A stretch of DNA of 64,000 nt from Flavobacterium hungaricum (GTDB lineage Bacteria; Bacteroidota; Bacteroidia; Flavobacteriales; Flavobacteriaceae): positions 496,001-560,000 of the forward strand of contig NZ_PRDM01000003.1 in the NCBI RefSeq assembly GCF_015182285.1, written 5' to 3'. This document shows positions 26,064-36,475 of the stretch, piece after piece. Position 1 is the first letter of the stretch. Each line of letters starts with the position of its first letter. Made by a program: the position numbers and the translations under genes. The notes under the pieces are model-generated. The model was given only the letters and a program-made list of their open reading frames with translations, had not been told where the DNA came from and made no database searches.

Positions 26064-27075
26064 TTTTGATTATAAAAAAGAAATTACGGTCGATTCAGCC
26101 ATTAAAGCTGTATCTGCTGATTATAAAGCGATGTTTTTAGCCGGCGGGACCAATATTATTGACCTGTGGAAATACAATCTGGCTCATCCTGAAAAACTCA
26201 TTGATATAAATGATATAGCAGCACTCAGTATTATTGAGCAGCTTGACAATGACGGTATCCGATTAGGCGCTTTGGTAAAAAATGCGGCTACTGCCTATGA
26301 TCCTCTTGTAGAAAAACACTATCCTTTATTGTCTAAGGCAATTCTTGCGGGTGCTTCGGCTCAGATACGAAATATGGCAACAAACGGCGGTAATCTTTTG
26401 CAGCGCACGCGCTGTTATTATTTTTACGACCCGGATGTTCCCTGCAGCAAACGTATGCCGGGATCGGGCTGTCCGGCTATTAAAGGCCGTAACCGTATAC
26501 ATGCTGTTTTAGGAGCAAGCGAGCATTGTATTGCGGTTTTTCCCTCCGATATGTGCGTGGCCCTGGCAGCACTCGAAGCGGTGGTAAATGTAGTGGGGCC
26601 GGAGGGGGAGCGAAATATTCCATTCTCTGATTTTCACAGACTTCCTGGCCATACCCCTGATCTTGACAATAATTTGCAGCAGGGGGAAATTGTAACTTCT
26701 ATAGATCTTCCGCCAGGTAAGTTTTCAAAACATTATGCTTATTTAAAATTACGGGACCGCCATTCGTATGCTTTTGCATTGGTGTCCGTCGCGGCAGCTT
26801 TTGAAATGGAGGGCAGTACGATTTCTAAAGCGAGAATCGCTTTGGGCGGTGTTGCGCATAAACCCTGGCGCGTCCCTGAAGCTGAAGAACTGCTGAAAGG
26901 CAGAAAGACAACGGTTGAAAATTTTGCCCTGGCCGCTGACCGTATCTTATCGGGAGCAATAGGCAGAGGGGATAATGATTTTAAAATCCCTCTTGCAAAA
27001 CGAGCGATTATCAGGGCCTGCGAAATGGCATTAGAACCAGAAATGCAGATTCCAGGCGCGGGTCCTTCACTTTAA
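26056..27075 (+). CDS. paoB: Aldehyde oxidoreductase, FAD subunit with [4Fe-4S] insert
   Basis: A 339-residue FAD-binding subunit. FLAGGTNIIDLW is the first FAD loop and NMATNGGNLLQRTRCYYFYD the second. Four Cys in RTRC...PCSKRMPGSGC...SEHC match the extra [4Fe-4S] cluster loop of E. coli PaoB (YagS), which ordinary xanthine dehydrogenase FAD subunits lack. This makes the assignment to the PaoABC subgroup rather specific. It lies in an operon between the 2Fe-2S and molybdenum subunits. Confidence 0.92.
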   Translation: MNSFDYKKEITVDSAIKAVSADYKAMFLAGGTNIIDLWKYNLAHPEKLIDINDIAALSIIEQLDNDGIRLGALVKNAATAYDPLVEKHYPLLSKAILAGASAQIRNMATNGGNLLQRTRCYYFYDPDVPCSKRMPGSGCPAIKGRNRIHAVLGASEHCIAVFPSDMCVALAALEAVVNVVGPEGERNIPFSDFHRLPGHTPDLDNNLQQGEIVTSIDLPPGKFSKHYAYLKLRDRHSYAFALVSVAAAFEMEGSTISKARIALGGVAHKPWRVPEAEELLKGRKTTVENFALAADRILSGAIGRGDNDFKIPLAKRAIIRACEMALEPEMQIPGAGPSL

Positions 27076-27084
27076 TTTAAAATA

Positions 27085-29328
27085 ATGCGAATGGAAAATA
27101 AGCCCTTAATAGGACAACCGGTCAGCAGGCTGGAAGGTTTAGAAAAAGTAACTGGAAGTGCCCGATATGCGGCAGATTATCATGTTTCGGATCTGCTGTA
27201 CGGTTATGTAATCAACAGCACAATCACAAAAGGAAAAATCTTGAGTATCGATGTCTCAGCAGTGTTGGCACTAGAAGGTGTGGTTAAAATATTTACACAT
27301 GAAAACCGTCCAAGTCTTGCATGGTTTGATCTGCAGTATGCCGATATGGATGCGCCTCCGGGAACAGTTTTTAAACCTCTAAGCGACAATATAATCAGAT
27401 ATAACGGCCAGCCTGTTGCTTTGATTGTGGCAGAAGATTTTGAGACGGCGCGGTATGCTTCGACCTTACTTAAGGTTGTTTATAAAGAAGAACCCTTCGA
27501 TACGGTGTTGTCTCAAAATCTGGATAAGGCACGTGCACCCAAAAAAGGAATGTCCACACCGCTTAAACCGCCTCCGCCGGAACCAGCAGGAAACTTTGAC
27601 AAAGCCTTCGGAAAAGCCGACTTTAAAACTGAAGCCACATACCATCACGGAACGGAACATCACAATCCGCTGGAACTTTTTGCAACCACTGCAATTTATG
27701 AAGGCGATGGAAAACTTACCATTTATGATAAAACGCAGGGTACCATAAACAATCAGTTTTATATTGCTAATGTTTTTGGTTTAAAATATAAAAATGTCCG
27801 CGTATTGGCGCCGTATGTCGGCGGTGCTTTTGGGTCTGGTCTTCGTCCGCAGCACCAGCTGTTTTTGTGTGTTCTGGCATCGCTCGAACTCAAAAGAAAT
27901 GTGCGTGTCACACTGGAAAGAAAACAGATGTTCTCCTTTGGCCACAGGCCTCAGACCATTCAGTCATTACGTTTCTCAGCCGACAGCAGCGGAATGTTAA
28001 CAGCCATGAACCACTGCGCGGCCGGTGAAACTTCTTCCTATGAAGACTATAATGAAATCCTGTCTTCCTGGAGCCATAAATTATACCCCGCGGCAAACAC
28101 TTTATTTGAATATAAACTGGTTCCCCTTGATCTTGCCACGCCTATCGACATGAGGGCTCCCGGAGGAGTTACCGCTATGCATGCCATTGAATGCATAATG
28201 GACGAACTGGCCTATAAATTAGATATGGACCCTTTAGATTTCCGTCTCAAAAATTATTCGGAAATTGACCCTTCCACAAAGAAACCTTTTACAAGCAAAG
28301 AATTAAAACAATGTTACGAAAAAGGTGCCGAAAAATTTGGCTGGCATCTGCGAAATCCAAAACCGGCAAGTACAAAAAAGGGAAACAGATTAGTGGGCTG
28401 GGGAATGGCAACAGGTATCTGGGACGCATATCAGTTCCCTGCACGGGCAGCAGCTGTATTAACTAAAGACAGCAGGCTGGAAGTGCATAATGCTGCAACT
28501 GATATTGGCACAGGAACACTGACTGTTATGACTCAGATAGCTGCCGATGAGTTTGGGATTTCCGCAGATGACGTCTCATTTTTTTATGGAGACAGTAAAA
28601 AGCCTTTTTCTATGTTTCAGGGTGGTTCTGCCATTACAGCTTCTACCGGTACGGCAATTATAGCCGCAATCAGGGAACTGAAGAAAAAAATTATTAAGAA
28701 AATCAAAGAGATGCCTGATTCTCCTTTTGAAAAAATTCCGGAGCATCAGATTGTCTTTCGAAATAATTCAGTAAGCGTACAAAACCGGCCGGATATTTGC
28801 ATCGGATTTCAGGATCTTATTAGAGCCAATAATGGCAGAGAATTTAAAGTTACAAAACTGGCAGGTCCAGATGTGCTGAAACTCAGAAAATACAGCAAAG
28901 CGGCTCACAGCGCTTCATTTGTTGAGGTGGAAGTAGATAAAGATTTAGGAACCATAACCGTTACCAGAGCCGTTACGGCAGTTGCAGCAGGAAAAATAAT
29001 CAATCCGAAAACGGCCAAAAGCCAGATATTGGGATCCATGATTTGGGGAATCAGCAAGGCACTGCATGAGGAAACTTTAATCGATCCAAATCTTGGAAAA
29101 TATATCAATGCCAATCTGGGGGAATATCATATTCCTTCACATGCAGACATTCCAGAAATGGAAGTGATTTTCGCCCAGGAAGATGATACGCTGATTAACG
29201 AATTAGGAGTCAAGGGTGTCGGTGAAATTGGCATGACTGCAATTCCTGCTGCAGTTGCAAATGCAGTATTCCATGCAACTGGAAAACGTATCAACGATCT
29301 TCCAATTCATTTTGATAAACTTATTTAG
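27085..29328 (+). CDS. paoC: Aldehyde oxidoreductase, molybdenum cofactor subunit
   Basis: A 747-residue catalytic subunit. It begins with the substrate-binding domain (RLEGLEKVTGSARYAADY). It then shows the cofactor segments GGAFGSGLRP, MRAPGGV and GTGTLTVMTQIAADEFGI, and the base Glu in LGVKGVGEIGMTAIPAAVA. The family oxidises aldehydes to acids, probably aromatic ones as in E. coli. The ATG at 27085 is used, but 27091 is equally possible. No paoD-like cofactor chaperone gene follows in the window. Confidence 0.92.
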   Translation: MRMENKPLIGQPVSRLEGLEKVTGSARYAADYHVSDLLYGYVINSTITKGKILSIDVSAVLALEGVVKIFTHENRPSLAWFDLQYADMDAPPGTVFKPLSDNIIRYNGQPVALIVAEDFETARYASTLLKVVYKEEPFDTVLSQNLDKARAPKKGMSTPLKPPPPEPAGNFDKAFGKADFKTEATYHHGTEHHNPLELFATTAIYEGDGKLTIYDKTQGTINNQFYIANVFGLKYKNVRVLAPYVGGAFGSGLRPQHQLFLCVLASLELKRNVRVTLERKQMFSFGHRPQTIQSLRFSADSSGMLTAMNHCAAGETSSYEDYNEILSSWSHKLYPAANTLFEYKLVPLDLATPIDMRAPGGVTAMHAIECIMDELAYKLDMDPLDFRLKNYSEIDPSTKKPFTSKELKQCYEKGAEKFGWHLRNPKPASTKKGNRLVGWGMATGIWDAYQFPARAAAVLTKDSRLEVHNAATDIGTGTLTVMTQIAADEFGISADDVSFFYGDSKKPFSMFQGGSAITASTGTAIIAAIRELKKKIIKKIKEMPDSPFEKIPEHQIVFRNNSVSVQNRPDICIGFQDLIRANNGREFKVTKLAGPDVLKLRKYSKAAHSASFVEVEVDKDLGTITVTRAVTAVAAGKIINPKTAKSQILGSMIWGISKALHEETLIDPNLGKYINANLGEYHIPSHADIPEMEVIFAQEDDTLINELGVKGVGEIGMTAIPAAVANAVFHATGKRINDLPIHFDKLI

Positions 29329-29369
29329 GAATTGCCGAGAATTTAAATACTTCGCCATAGGAGATCACT

Positions 29370-30195
29370 TTTGCAGTCATTCAGGTGCCATTCCTGCTCC
29401 TTAAACTTCCTGACCAACCTGACAGCTCTCCTGCCATCCATTGAACAAATCTTCCAACGGCACCCACAAATCAGATTGTATTTCACCTGTTTTGTCCTGT
29501 TCTGAAAGTATTTCTTTTGGTAGCAGCGGCCGATGATAATCGATTCTATTTACTGCATATTTAATGAATTCAGGAATCAGCGTTTTTAGCGAGGGTAGAA
29601 TGGCAGCCTCTTTTGACTGTATAAAATGTTCAGATAAGGCAGCGTACACTTCCAATTCCTCACGTGCTAAGGTGCATTATTAAGTGGAAATATTGAAAAA
29701 AAATTAGTGTAGTTTTACCAAAGCCATATTTGCAGTCATATAACTGAACATTTTAAAACAGTCCTGTAAGGCAGGGATAACTTAAATCCAGATATAATTT
29801 TTATGCGTAATTTTGTACAGCTCCAGTAATGCTCCGGCAGAAAATGCTGTGTTATTAGCCTGATACAACATCTCCACGGCGAGCTTTTCTAAAGTTTCCG
29901 CTGCTTTTTCTGCTTCACTTAAATAGCGTTTTTCTTTCGTTAACTTATAAATTAAAAGCATTAAACGGGCATAGACACCCGCAACATCTTTTCATCTCCA
30001 GTGTCTGGTTCTGTTTCTTTTTTAATTATTTTAAGGGTTTTCCATATCATAAAGACAGGCCGTGTATGCTTAAAATGATGCGCAGCTTTTATGACATAAT
30101 CAATTGAATTCATTACAAGTTTCTCTGCTGTTTGATCACCATGCAGAGCCAGTCGTGCTAAATTCATTACTGGATGATGTAAATACCAGTAGATT
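29370..30195 (-). pseudogene. Decayed internal/C-terminal part of the 726-residue unknown family
   Basis: On the minus strand it reads WYLHHPVMNLARLALHGDQT, then (29655-29960, in other frames) a region matching the middle of the intact protein, then MEVYAALSEHFIQSKEAAIL, LPKEILSEQDKTGEIQSDLW and VGQEV followed by a TAA where the intact gene has Tyr, and then GAGMAP. It is the second remnant of the gene at 45427-47607 and is closer to it than the copy at 24265. Confidence 0.85.
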
Positions 30196-30263
30196 TCGCC
30201 TTAAATTTTTGTGTCAGAAATAGTATTAAGTCAAATCTTTGAAGTTTTTTTACATTAGCTTCA

Positions 30264-30668
30264 TTATTTATTTTTAAAATGTTTGATGACCCTCTCTCTG
30301 TATTTAAAAGGAGTCATTCCGGTTTTATCTTTAAACAGTCTGGTGAAATGATGAATATTTTTAAAACCTAGTTCAGACGCAGTGTAATTGATAGATCTGC
30401 TGGTGTCGAAAATTTTTGATTTAGCTGTATTAATTAGTCTTGACTCAATATGTTCCATCACGGTCAGACCTGTCTCGTTTTTAACAAGATTTTCTAAATC
30501 AGCTGTCTGTATCATCAGTTTATCTGCAAAATACCCGGCATTTGGAATACCGAAACGAGAAGCTTTATCGGATTCAAAATGATCTTCAACAAGTTTTTTA
30601 AATTCATCAAGTTTTATTTTTTGATAATTTACAGATGATACATTGCAGAGTTTATTGGTGTTTTCCAT
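30264..30668 (-). CDS. AraC-family transcriptional regulator
   Basis: A 134-residue protein with the two helix-turn-helix units of the AraC C-terminal domain: MEHIESRLINTAKSKIFDTS leads to SINYTASELGFKNIHHFTRL and FKDKTGMTPFKYRER. The usual N-terminal ligand domain is short or absent. The ATG at 30668 is chosen (MENTNKLCNV); the frame runs 12 codons further. It is downstream of the paoABC block but on the other strand and separated from it by a pseudogene, so its targets are not clear. Confidence 0.82.
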   Translation of the reverse strand: MENTNKLCNVSSVNYQKIKLDEFKKLVEDHFESDKASRFGIPNAGYFADKLMIQTADLENLVKNETGLTVMEHIESRLINTAKSKIFDTSRSINYTASELGFKNIHHFTRLFKDKTGMTPFKYRERVIKHFKNK

Positions 30669-30826
30669 AAAGATGATTGAAGTTGAACTGCAGAGAATTT
30701 TCAAAAATTGAACGCAAAATTAAAAACTGATTCCTCTGAAGTAATAACAAAATATTACTGCACACAATGCTTATCCTCGGATCATCTTTTAGTTCACTTT
30801 GCAGGATTTGCTTTTTTTACAATATT

Positions 30827-32323
30827 CTATTTTATTGTTACCGTCATATTGGGCACCACTATGCTTCCATTGCTTCCTGTGTAGCGCTGTGCGAAAACTT
30901 CAATGTAGTCATTCGTGAGCATTTCGGTAGTAGCATTTAGCGGAAGTACCACTATATCATTTGTGGCCCCCCCTCTGCCGTAGATTTTGTACTGTGTCAG
31001 CATGGTCCCGTTTTTGGCAATGTAAATAATGTAAGTACCTGCTGCAGGAACCTGAAATGAGATAGATCCGGAAATTTGAAAAATTCTTTTCTTTTTTCCT
31101 ACATATCTCAGACGGTTGGCGGCATCGGTGGAAAATCGGAATAAATTCGAGTACACAGTACTAGGGGTTCCTAATCCTACTTTTACAATATCGCTGGGAT
31201 TTAAGTTGTTAGTAAAGGGTACTGCTATACCGCTTCCAACAGGATAGTCCATCGCAAAATCGCCCGTTGCGTTAGCATCGGTTTCCGTCGGGACACCAGC
31301 TGCCCTGACATTCCAGCTGTTGTTAAAATTATATCCTGAATAAGTTCCAGAGGAGTAAGGTCTTACATAATTAGCAGGCGTCGGGCCGGTAAAGACCACC
31401 GACTCTAAAACGGCGTCGCTTAAAATAGAAATACCAGCGGCAGATACGTCAAATCCATAAGCTCCTGAAGCAACATTTGAAAAACCGCCCTGCTTTGACA
31501 CCAGATTAAATGTACCGGTTAATTTTTCATAAGTGCCCCCATTGTTGCTGAACCATGCCTGATTGCTTAATAGAAGCTGGCCGATATTGGTATACGTAAT
31601 GCCGTTAGTATTGCCTGAAAAATTGACAATACTTGCAAAAACAAGTCCAAATCCCGACACCGTTCCTACACTTCCTGAATTGGCAATGATGGAGTCTCTG
31701 AATAAAAAAGTGGAAGATGCTGACGATGCATTTAAGTTAAAGACCGTAGCGCCCGGCGCCGAAATGGTAACACTTCTTATACTGCCGCCTGTGGAACCGT
31801 CAAATAGTGTGCCTGATGTTTTTACAATGATGTCTTCATTAGCATCCAGCCCCTGAATGTAAGCATTGTTTAGTTCAATGGGAAGGTTAAATGTTACTGT
31901 GCCGTTTATCTCATACAGGGTGTTTGAAGTTAAAACATATTTCGCACCTCCTCCGGCAGCAAGTTCAGCAGCAAGCACCACTGCCAGATTATCTGTTGAT
32001 CGTATGCGCTTAAAGTTTAGTCTTGAGTTAGATGCGTTATTGATAAGTATCCAGGAAGATGTACCTGTCACGTAATAATAAAAAGCCCTTTGATCTGTAT
32101 CATATACAATAAGGCCGTCAGCAGGGGCGGTAATGGCATTTCGCTGTGCAGTGGTCATCCTAGGCATCAATAGTCCCTGAGTGGTGGAGGTAATGTCCAA
32201 AACCGAACTGGGATTGGGTGTAACTGTCCCGATTCCGATTTGTGCATGGACAGCGCATGAGAGAAGGAAAAACAGAATAATATAAATGCGGTAGGTCTGC
32301 TGCGCAGCTTTAGTTGTTTTCAT
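30827..32323 (-). CDS. Secreted surface protein with tail-fibre-like N-terminus
   Basis: A 498-residue exported protein. A signal peptide (ILFFLLSCAVHAQ) is followed by the motif IGIGTVTPNPSSVLDITSTT, then QGLLMPRMTTAQRNAI and GLIVYDTD, common in Bacteroidota surface proteins and related to phage tail-fibre modules. The middle is rich in Gly, Ser, Thr and Asn, as in beta-helical or beta-sandwich structures. No clear T9SS C-terminal domain is seen, unlike the neighbour at 32394. The two genes and the small gene at 34224 appear to form one minus-strand operon. Confidence 0.75.
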   Translation of the reverse strand: MKTTKAAQQTYRIYIILFFLLSCAVHAQIGIGTVTPNPSSVLDITSTTQGLLMPRMTTAQRNAITAPADGLIVYDTDQRAFYYYVTGTSSWILINNASNSRLNFKRIRSTDNLAVVLAAELAAGGGAKYVLTSNTLYEINGTVTFNLPIELNNAYIQGLDANEDIIVKTSGTLFDGSTGGSIRSVTISAPGATVFNLNASSASSTFLFRDSIIANSGSVGTVSGFGLVFASIVNFSGNTNGITYTNIGQLLLSNQAWFSNNGGTYEKLTGTFNLVSKQGGFSNVASGAYGFDVSAAGISILSDAVLESVVFTGPTPANYVRPYSSGTYSGYNFNNSWNVRAAGVPTETDANATGDFAMDYPVGSGIAVPFTNNLNPSDIVKVGLGTPSTVYSNLFRFSTDAANRLRYVGKKKRIFQISGSISFQVPAAGTYIIYIAKNGTMLTQYKIYGRGGATNDIVVLPLNATTEMLTNDYIEVFAQRYTGSNGSIVVPNMTVTIK

Positions 32324-32393
32324 AGTTGTATCAGTTTAGAATATAAGTTGACAATCAAAAAAATAATAATTGGAATATGGAATTTTTATGCGG

Positions 32394-34181
32394 TTAGCTG
32401 CCAGAATTCATAATTATAATTTTCTGGGTGATTTTTTCATTTGTGTCAGTTAGAAAAACTGCAATATATACTCCTGAACTTAAACCTGATGTGGAAAAAC
32501 TGTAAATTTCTTGCTCCTGCAGTCCTTTTTTATTTGCTACTGCTCTGCCGGTGATGTCATAAAGGTTAAAAGAGCGAATCTGCAGACGATCCGGATTTAA
32601 AGCTGTTAATGTCCGGTTCTTATTTTCTTGATATATTGTAAAATTTCTTTTTAAGTGATTTTCTGTTCCTAATGTCCCGCTGTTGAAAGCTATTTTGAAC
32701 CTGTCCATATAGACACCAGCTGCGACTGTGACATTGTAGCTTCCGGTTTTAATATCGTGATAGGAGGAATCAAGTGCATCAAATAAATAGATGTTTTGCG
32801 AAGAATCAAAATTAATTACTTCAGGTACATAAAACTTTAAGGTGCAGACCTCATCAGCTTTTACGACAATGGGTATCTTCTTAGAAGGATCAAAATTTAT
32901 ACCTTGAATGACATACCTGCCGTTGTCCATCCAAAATGAGACATCAGCGGGCAGGGTCTCATCCATATTGAGTGCATCGATGCCTGGATCAACGCCGTCT
33001 GTCGCTTCAGGCATAAAAGCAAGTGCAAGCTGTCTGGTGAAGGCATTATTTATAATTGTGTTAATTTTAAAGTGTGAAATTTCGGTATTTTCTTGTTCTA
33101 TGTGTACGTCTTTGGCTTTAGAATTTTTTGCAAATTGTGACAAGCCGGCGCCTTCCTGGTAGAAGGCCCTGTGAGAATTCTTAAATGTTACCTGTCCGTT
33201 AGTGTTCCCGTTAATAAGAAATCCTTGTCCTATCGGACTGTATTTACGTTCAATAATTAAACCCGAAGATGTTCCTGTTGTGTTAAGTGACCCATCACTG
33301 TTATAACTGTTGAAAGTTGCGGCAACGTAAATTCCATTGCTGCCCAGAGTGCCCGGAGAGTATGTTCCATAGCCGCCCCTGTACGCTGAGAGGTAGTGTG
33401 AATCCACGGTTTTATCCTGCTCCCAAAAATACGCTACGCGGGTACATGCGCTATTGGACGGATCCAGTAAAAACGCATTTAAATGCAGCGCAGAGGGATA
33501 GGGGTTGCCTGTGAGCGTTGCGGCATTTCCTGTGCCTACAGGTACAATAATATTTCCGTCATTCGGCCGGCCTCTAAAATCATATCGCTGTCTTCCGTTA
33601 CCAGCATTGTTGGGATTTCCCGTTCCTTCAGGATCGGCGGTATCAGATCCGCTGGTTCCTTTCATTGTGAATCCTTCACCAGGAGCTATTGAAGAAGCAG
33701 CTCCAACAGAAATCCAAGCAGAATAATTACTTGCATTTATAAGCTTATAAATCCAGTTAGAGGCAATGCTCAGCGGCAGCGCGCTCCCGTTATAACTTCC
33801 TGCGGGAAGAATTACAGCAGGTATAGCATCTGTGGAGGTCACTGGACGATTTAATAATGTTATTCCGAAATTTGAACCTCCAGATGCAACATTGGCAGCA
33901 CCAACTGGCGAGCACCAGTAGTTGTATTCGAAATTATCTGAGGTGCCTTCCTGATAAATCGAGACAGTGCCGGTGCCTGAATTTGCAGATGATGATGTGG
34001 TGCCTTGCAGCAGCTGCGAGTTGTTCCTTAAATAAAGATTGGATCCCGATGCCAGATTAATACTGCCTGTTACGTAAAGTACTTGGTTTTTAACATACAC
34101 AGGTGTTGAGGCGCCGAAATGCATCTGTGAAAAACTGTCCAGAGAAATTAAAATAAAAAGTGAAAATAGTTTTTTCATCAT
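32394..34181 (-). CDS. Secreted protein with T9SS C-terminal sorting domain
   Basis: A 595-residue protein with a signal peptide (MMKKLFSLFILISLDSFSQ), a beta-rich body (GSINLASGSNLYLRNNSQLL) and a C-terminal type IX sorting domain: FNLYDITGRAVANKKG, then SGLSSGVYIAVFLTDT and ITQKIIIMNSGS. It should be secreted or fixed to the cell surface. The body has no catalytic motif I recognise. It is 70 nt upstream of the 30827 gene and may be its partner. Confidence 0.82.
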   Translation of the reverse strand: MMKKLFSLFILISLDSFSQMHFGASTPVYVKNQVLYVTGSINLASGSNLYLRNNSQLLQGTTSSSANSGTGTVSIYQEGTSDNFEYNYWCSPVGAANVASGGSNFGITLLNRPVTSTDAIPAVILPAGSYNGSALPLSIASNWIYKLINASNYSAWISVGAASSIAPGEGFTMKGTSGSDTADPEGTGNPNNAGNGRQRYDFRGRPNDGNIIVPVGTGNAATLTGNPYPSALHLNAFLLDPSNSACTRVAYFWEQDKTVDSHYLSAYRGGYGTYSPGTLGSNGIYVAATFNSYNSDGSLNTTGTSSGLIIERKYSPIGQGFLINGNTNGQVTFKNSHRAFYQEGAGLSQFAKNSKAKDVHIEQENTEISHFKINTIINNAFTRQLALAFMPEATDGVDPGIDALNMDETLPADVSFWMDNGRYVIQGINFDPSKKIPIVVKADEVCTLKFYVPEVINFDSSQNIYLFDALDSSYHDIKTGSYNVTVAAGVYMDRFKIAFNSGTLGTENHLKRNFTIYQENKNRTLTALNPDRLQIRSFNLYDITGRAVANKKGLQEQEIYSFSTSGLSSGVYIAVFLTDTNEKITQKIIIMNSGS

Positions 34182-34223
34182 ATTATTGAAGTGTTATGAT
34201 TATAAATAATAAAATTTAATTTA

Positions 34224-34403
34224 TTATTTTTTATTGGCAATACGGCAGATTCCTAACAACGCACCGGCTGCAAATAAGATATAAAGAGATGAATTTATCG
34301 GCACGGCAGCAGGATCGTCGGGAAGACCCGGAGGAGGAGGATTTGCAGAGAAAACGATAGTCTGCGCTGAGACCAAGGCTAATGCAGTAAGTCTTTTCTT
34401 CAT
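34224..34403 (-). CDS. Small 59-residue exported membrane-tail protein
   Basis: A short gene with a signal peptide (MKKRLTALALVSAQTIVFSA), a proline-rich linker NPPPPGLPDDPAAVPINSS, one C-terminal hydrophobic segment (LYILFAAGALLGI) and a basic end CRIANKK. Small proteins of this shape, P-rich linker plus P-I-N and a TM helix and Lys/Arg tail, are frequent beside T9SS proteins in Flavobacterium. The function is unknown; the tripartite tail recalls sorting signals. It is 42 nt upstream of the 32394 gene and probably leads the operon. Confidence 0.7.
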   Translation of the reverse strand: MKKRLTALALVSAQTIVFSANPPPPGLPDDPAAVPINSSLYILFAAGALLGICRIANKK

Positions 34404-34702
34404 CTATAATGGGCTTTGAAAATAATAAAAATGTGCAGGTTATCTTAACTTAAAAACTAAGAATGTGAACATCTTGTAAGTTATTAATGATGTTTATTTA
34501 CGGTTTAATCACAAATATCGGTTAATCAGCAGCTTACGTTTTACATGATTACCTGTTAAAAATTATATAATTCCCATGTTATTAAGTTGTTATATCGATA
34601 AGATTCTGTTAAAGCTATGTACTTTCAATTTACAAATACTGAAACACAATTTTAAATATGGTCAGTTGTTCTAATTTATTGATTATTTTATTTTACATTT
34701 TA

Positions 34703-35430
34703 GGTTCTGCCGCATTTGGGAATAACTTTATCTTTATAATTTTTAACCCATCAAAAAATGAATACTATAAGGTCATTGTTATCTAAAATATGTAATCCTT
34801 CAGGCAGTGTATTTTAAAATTACGATTTACACTTAGCTATCGTGACGTTGAGGAAATAATGCAGATTAGGGGGTTGATTGTGGATCATGCTACGATCCAG
34901 CGCTGGGTATATAAGTTTGTGCCTTCACTTGAGTCAGAGATGAAAAAGAGAAAAAGCAGAGTGGGAACAAGCTGGAGATTGGATGAGACCTATATCAAAG
35001 TAAAAGGTATTTGGTGTTATTTATATAGAGCATTGGATAGGTCCGTTAATACAGTTGATTTCTTTTTAACTAAAAGAAGACAGAGAATGAGGGCCCAGTC
35101 ATTTCTAATTAAAGCAATTAGTAATAACTACAAGCCAAGAGTAATCAACATTGATAAAAGCGGTTCTAATACTGCCGCTGTCAAAGTCTATAACAAACGT
35201 TCGTTCTCAAAGATTAAGATCCGACAGTGTAAATATCTCAATACTATTATGAACAGGATCATCGTTTTATCAATCGGCGCATACAAAACGGATTAGGTTT
35301 TAAAAGTTTTGAATCGGCCGGACGAACATTGAGCGGAATTGAAGTTGTGCATATGTTGAGAAAGAATCAGATGGTTAAACCAGGAAATGTCTATGTTTAA
35401 ATCATTCTGTAAATTGGCAGTTGGACTTAG
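34703..35430 (+). mobile_element. IS6-family remnant, copy 1
   Basis: The left end GGTTCTGCCGCA matches IS6-type ends. The transposase (best part 34859-35296) has the IS6 signature VDHATIQRWVYKF, then WRLDETYIKVKG with the first Asp and a following YLYRALDR. It is broken by a frameshift near TTTTAAAATTACG, which it shares with copy 2, and by another near 35260, beyond which SFESAGRTLSGIEVVHML continues in another frame. The right inverted repeat was not seen. Confidence 0.8.
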
Positions 35431-35719
35431 CAATGGAATAAGACAAGAAAATATCTTAGATTATGACTGCTCCGCCATTCGAACCCTGCCCGCCAGACTC
35501 TGTAAATTCTGAATTTTTATTTGTGATAATTAATTTGCCACGATACTGCCATGAAAGTCAAATTCTTAAGGCGTCAATGCGATTGATCCTATTAACTTGC
35601 TTAAAATGAAAGCTATAATTTATTTTAAAAAAATATTTAAGAAATAAAATAGAACTGCAATAAAAAATTTAAGTTCGGGGCTTTACACTTTTATCGAGAA
35701 ACAGTTATAATGATAAAAT
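35431..35719. other. Non-coding stretch, nothing recognised
   Basis: It is A+T-rich apart from a GC-rich patch at 35465-35505; no gene or hairpin supported. Confidence 0.35.
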
Positions 35720-36145
35720 TCATAAGGAATTGGTAGGAGTGAGACTAGTAAACCAGTAATCTAAAATTGTACTAATGACCGTCCTGAATTTGGTAAAATC
35801 ATCTTCCTTTTTAAAATATCCCGGGAGATAACAGGAATAAGCTTTTAGCACATTTTCCGGTATTTTGGATGTAGAAAGAAAAATATAAGGTACACATTTA
35901 CTGCTTATTTCTGGATTAGCTAGGATCTGCTCACGTAATTCAAATCCATTAAGTTTTGGCATATTAATATCAGAAAATATAATAAATGGTATAACAAGAG
36001 GATTTGACAGATAATCTATTACTTCCATAGGATCCTCAATAAATGTAAGTTTGTTATTGTAATCTAAACTTTCAAATAGGACCTTTAATCACATTCTGTC
36101 ATCCTCGTCGTCTTCGATAATTATAATTTCTCCGTTTCTTCTCAT
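35720..36145 (-). pseudogene. Response-regulator receiver domain with a nonsense codon
   Basis: The full frame from the ATG at 36145 reads MRRNGEIIIIEDDEDDRM, then TGA (36089-36091), then LKVLFESLDYNNKLTFIEDP and on through FSDINMPKLNGFEL (phosphoacceptor Asp) and YIFLSTSK to TNSL. The acidic pocket and the Asp are thus separated by a stop. Without the TGA it would be a normal 140-residue single-domain receiver. No kinase gene is adjacent. Confidence 0.8.
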
Positions 36146-36475
36146 AGAGATAAAGATAGGACAACTTCTCCAGTTTTGCTAATTTTCTTTTAAATAACAG
36201 GGAGTTGGAGATTCTACAAAATTTGAATTTTTCAAATATTCGCCAAATTGCAACATTAGATTGTTTCACTATTTGATGTCTTATTGGTGTCTTTTTTGTA
36301 AGAATATTTTAATATGATGTAAAATTAAACGTTTAAAATATAGTTACTTAGATCTCTCTTAATTTAAAAAAAATATCATCAAGACAGCAGTAATTCACGG
36401 ACAGGAAATAGCATTATAATAATGCATTAAATGAGCTTACAATTTTCTTCTTAATTATTTAACAATATACTACAA
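36146..36475. other. A+T-rich intergenic region upstream of the sugar dehydrogenase
   Basis: No gene is supported. It should contain the promoter of the 36476 operon, but no good TAnnTTTG element was located. Confidence 0.35.

Noticed and set aside
35465..35505. A TTCGAA-containing patch that looks like a tRNA T-loop on either strand
   Set aside because: The flanking bases do not form a T-stem or any other tRNA arm.
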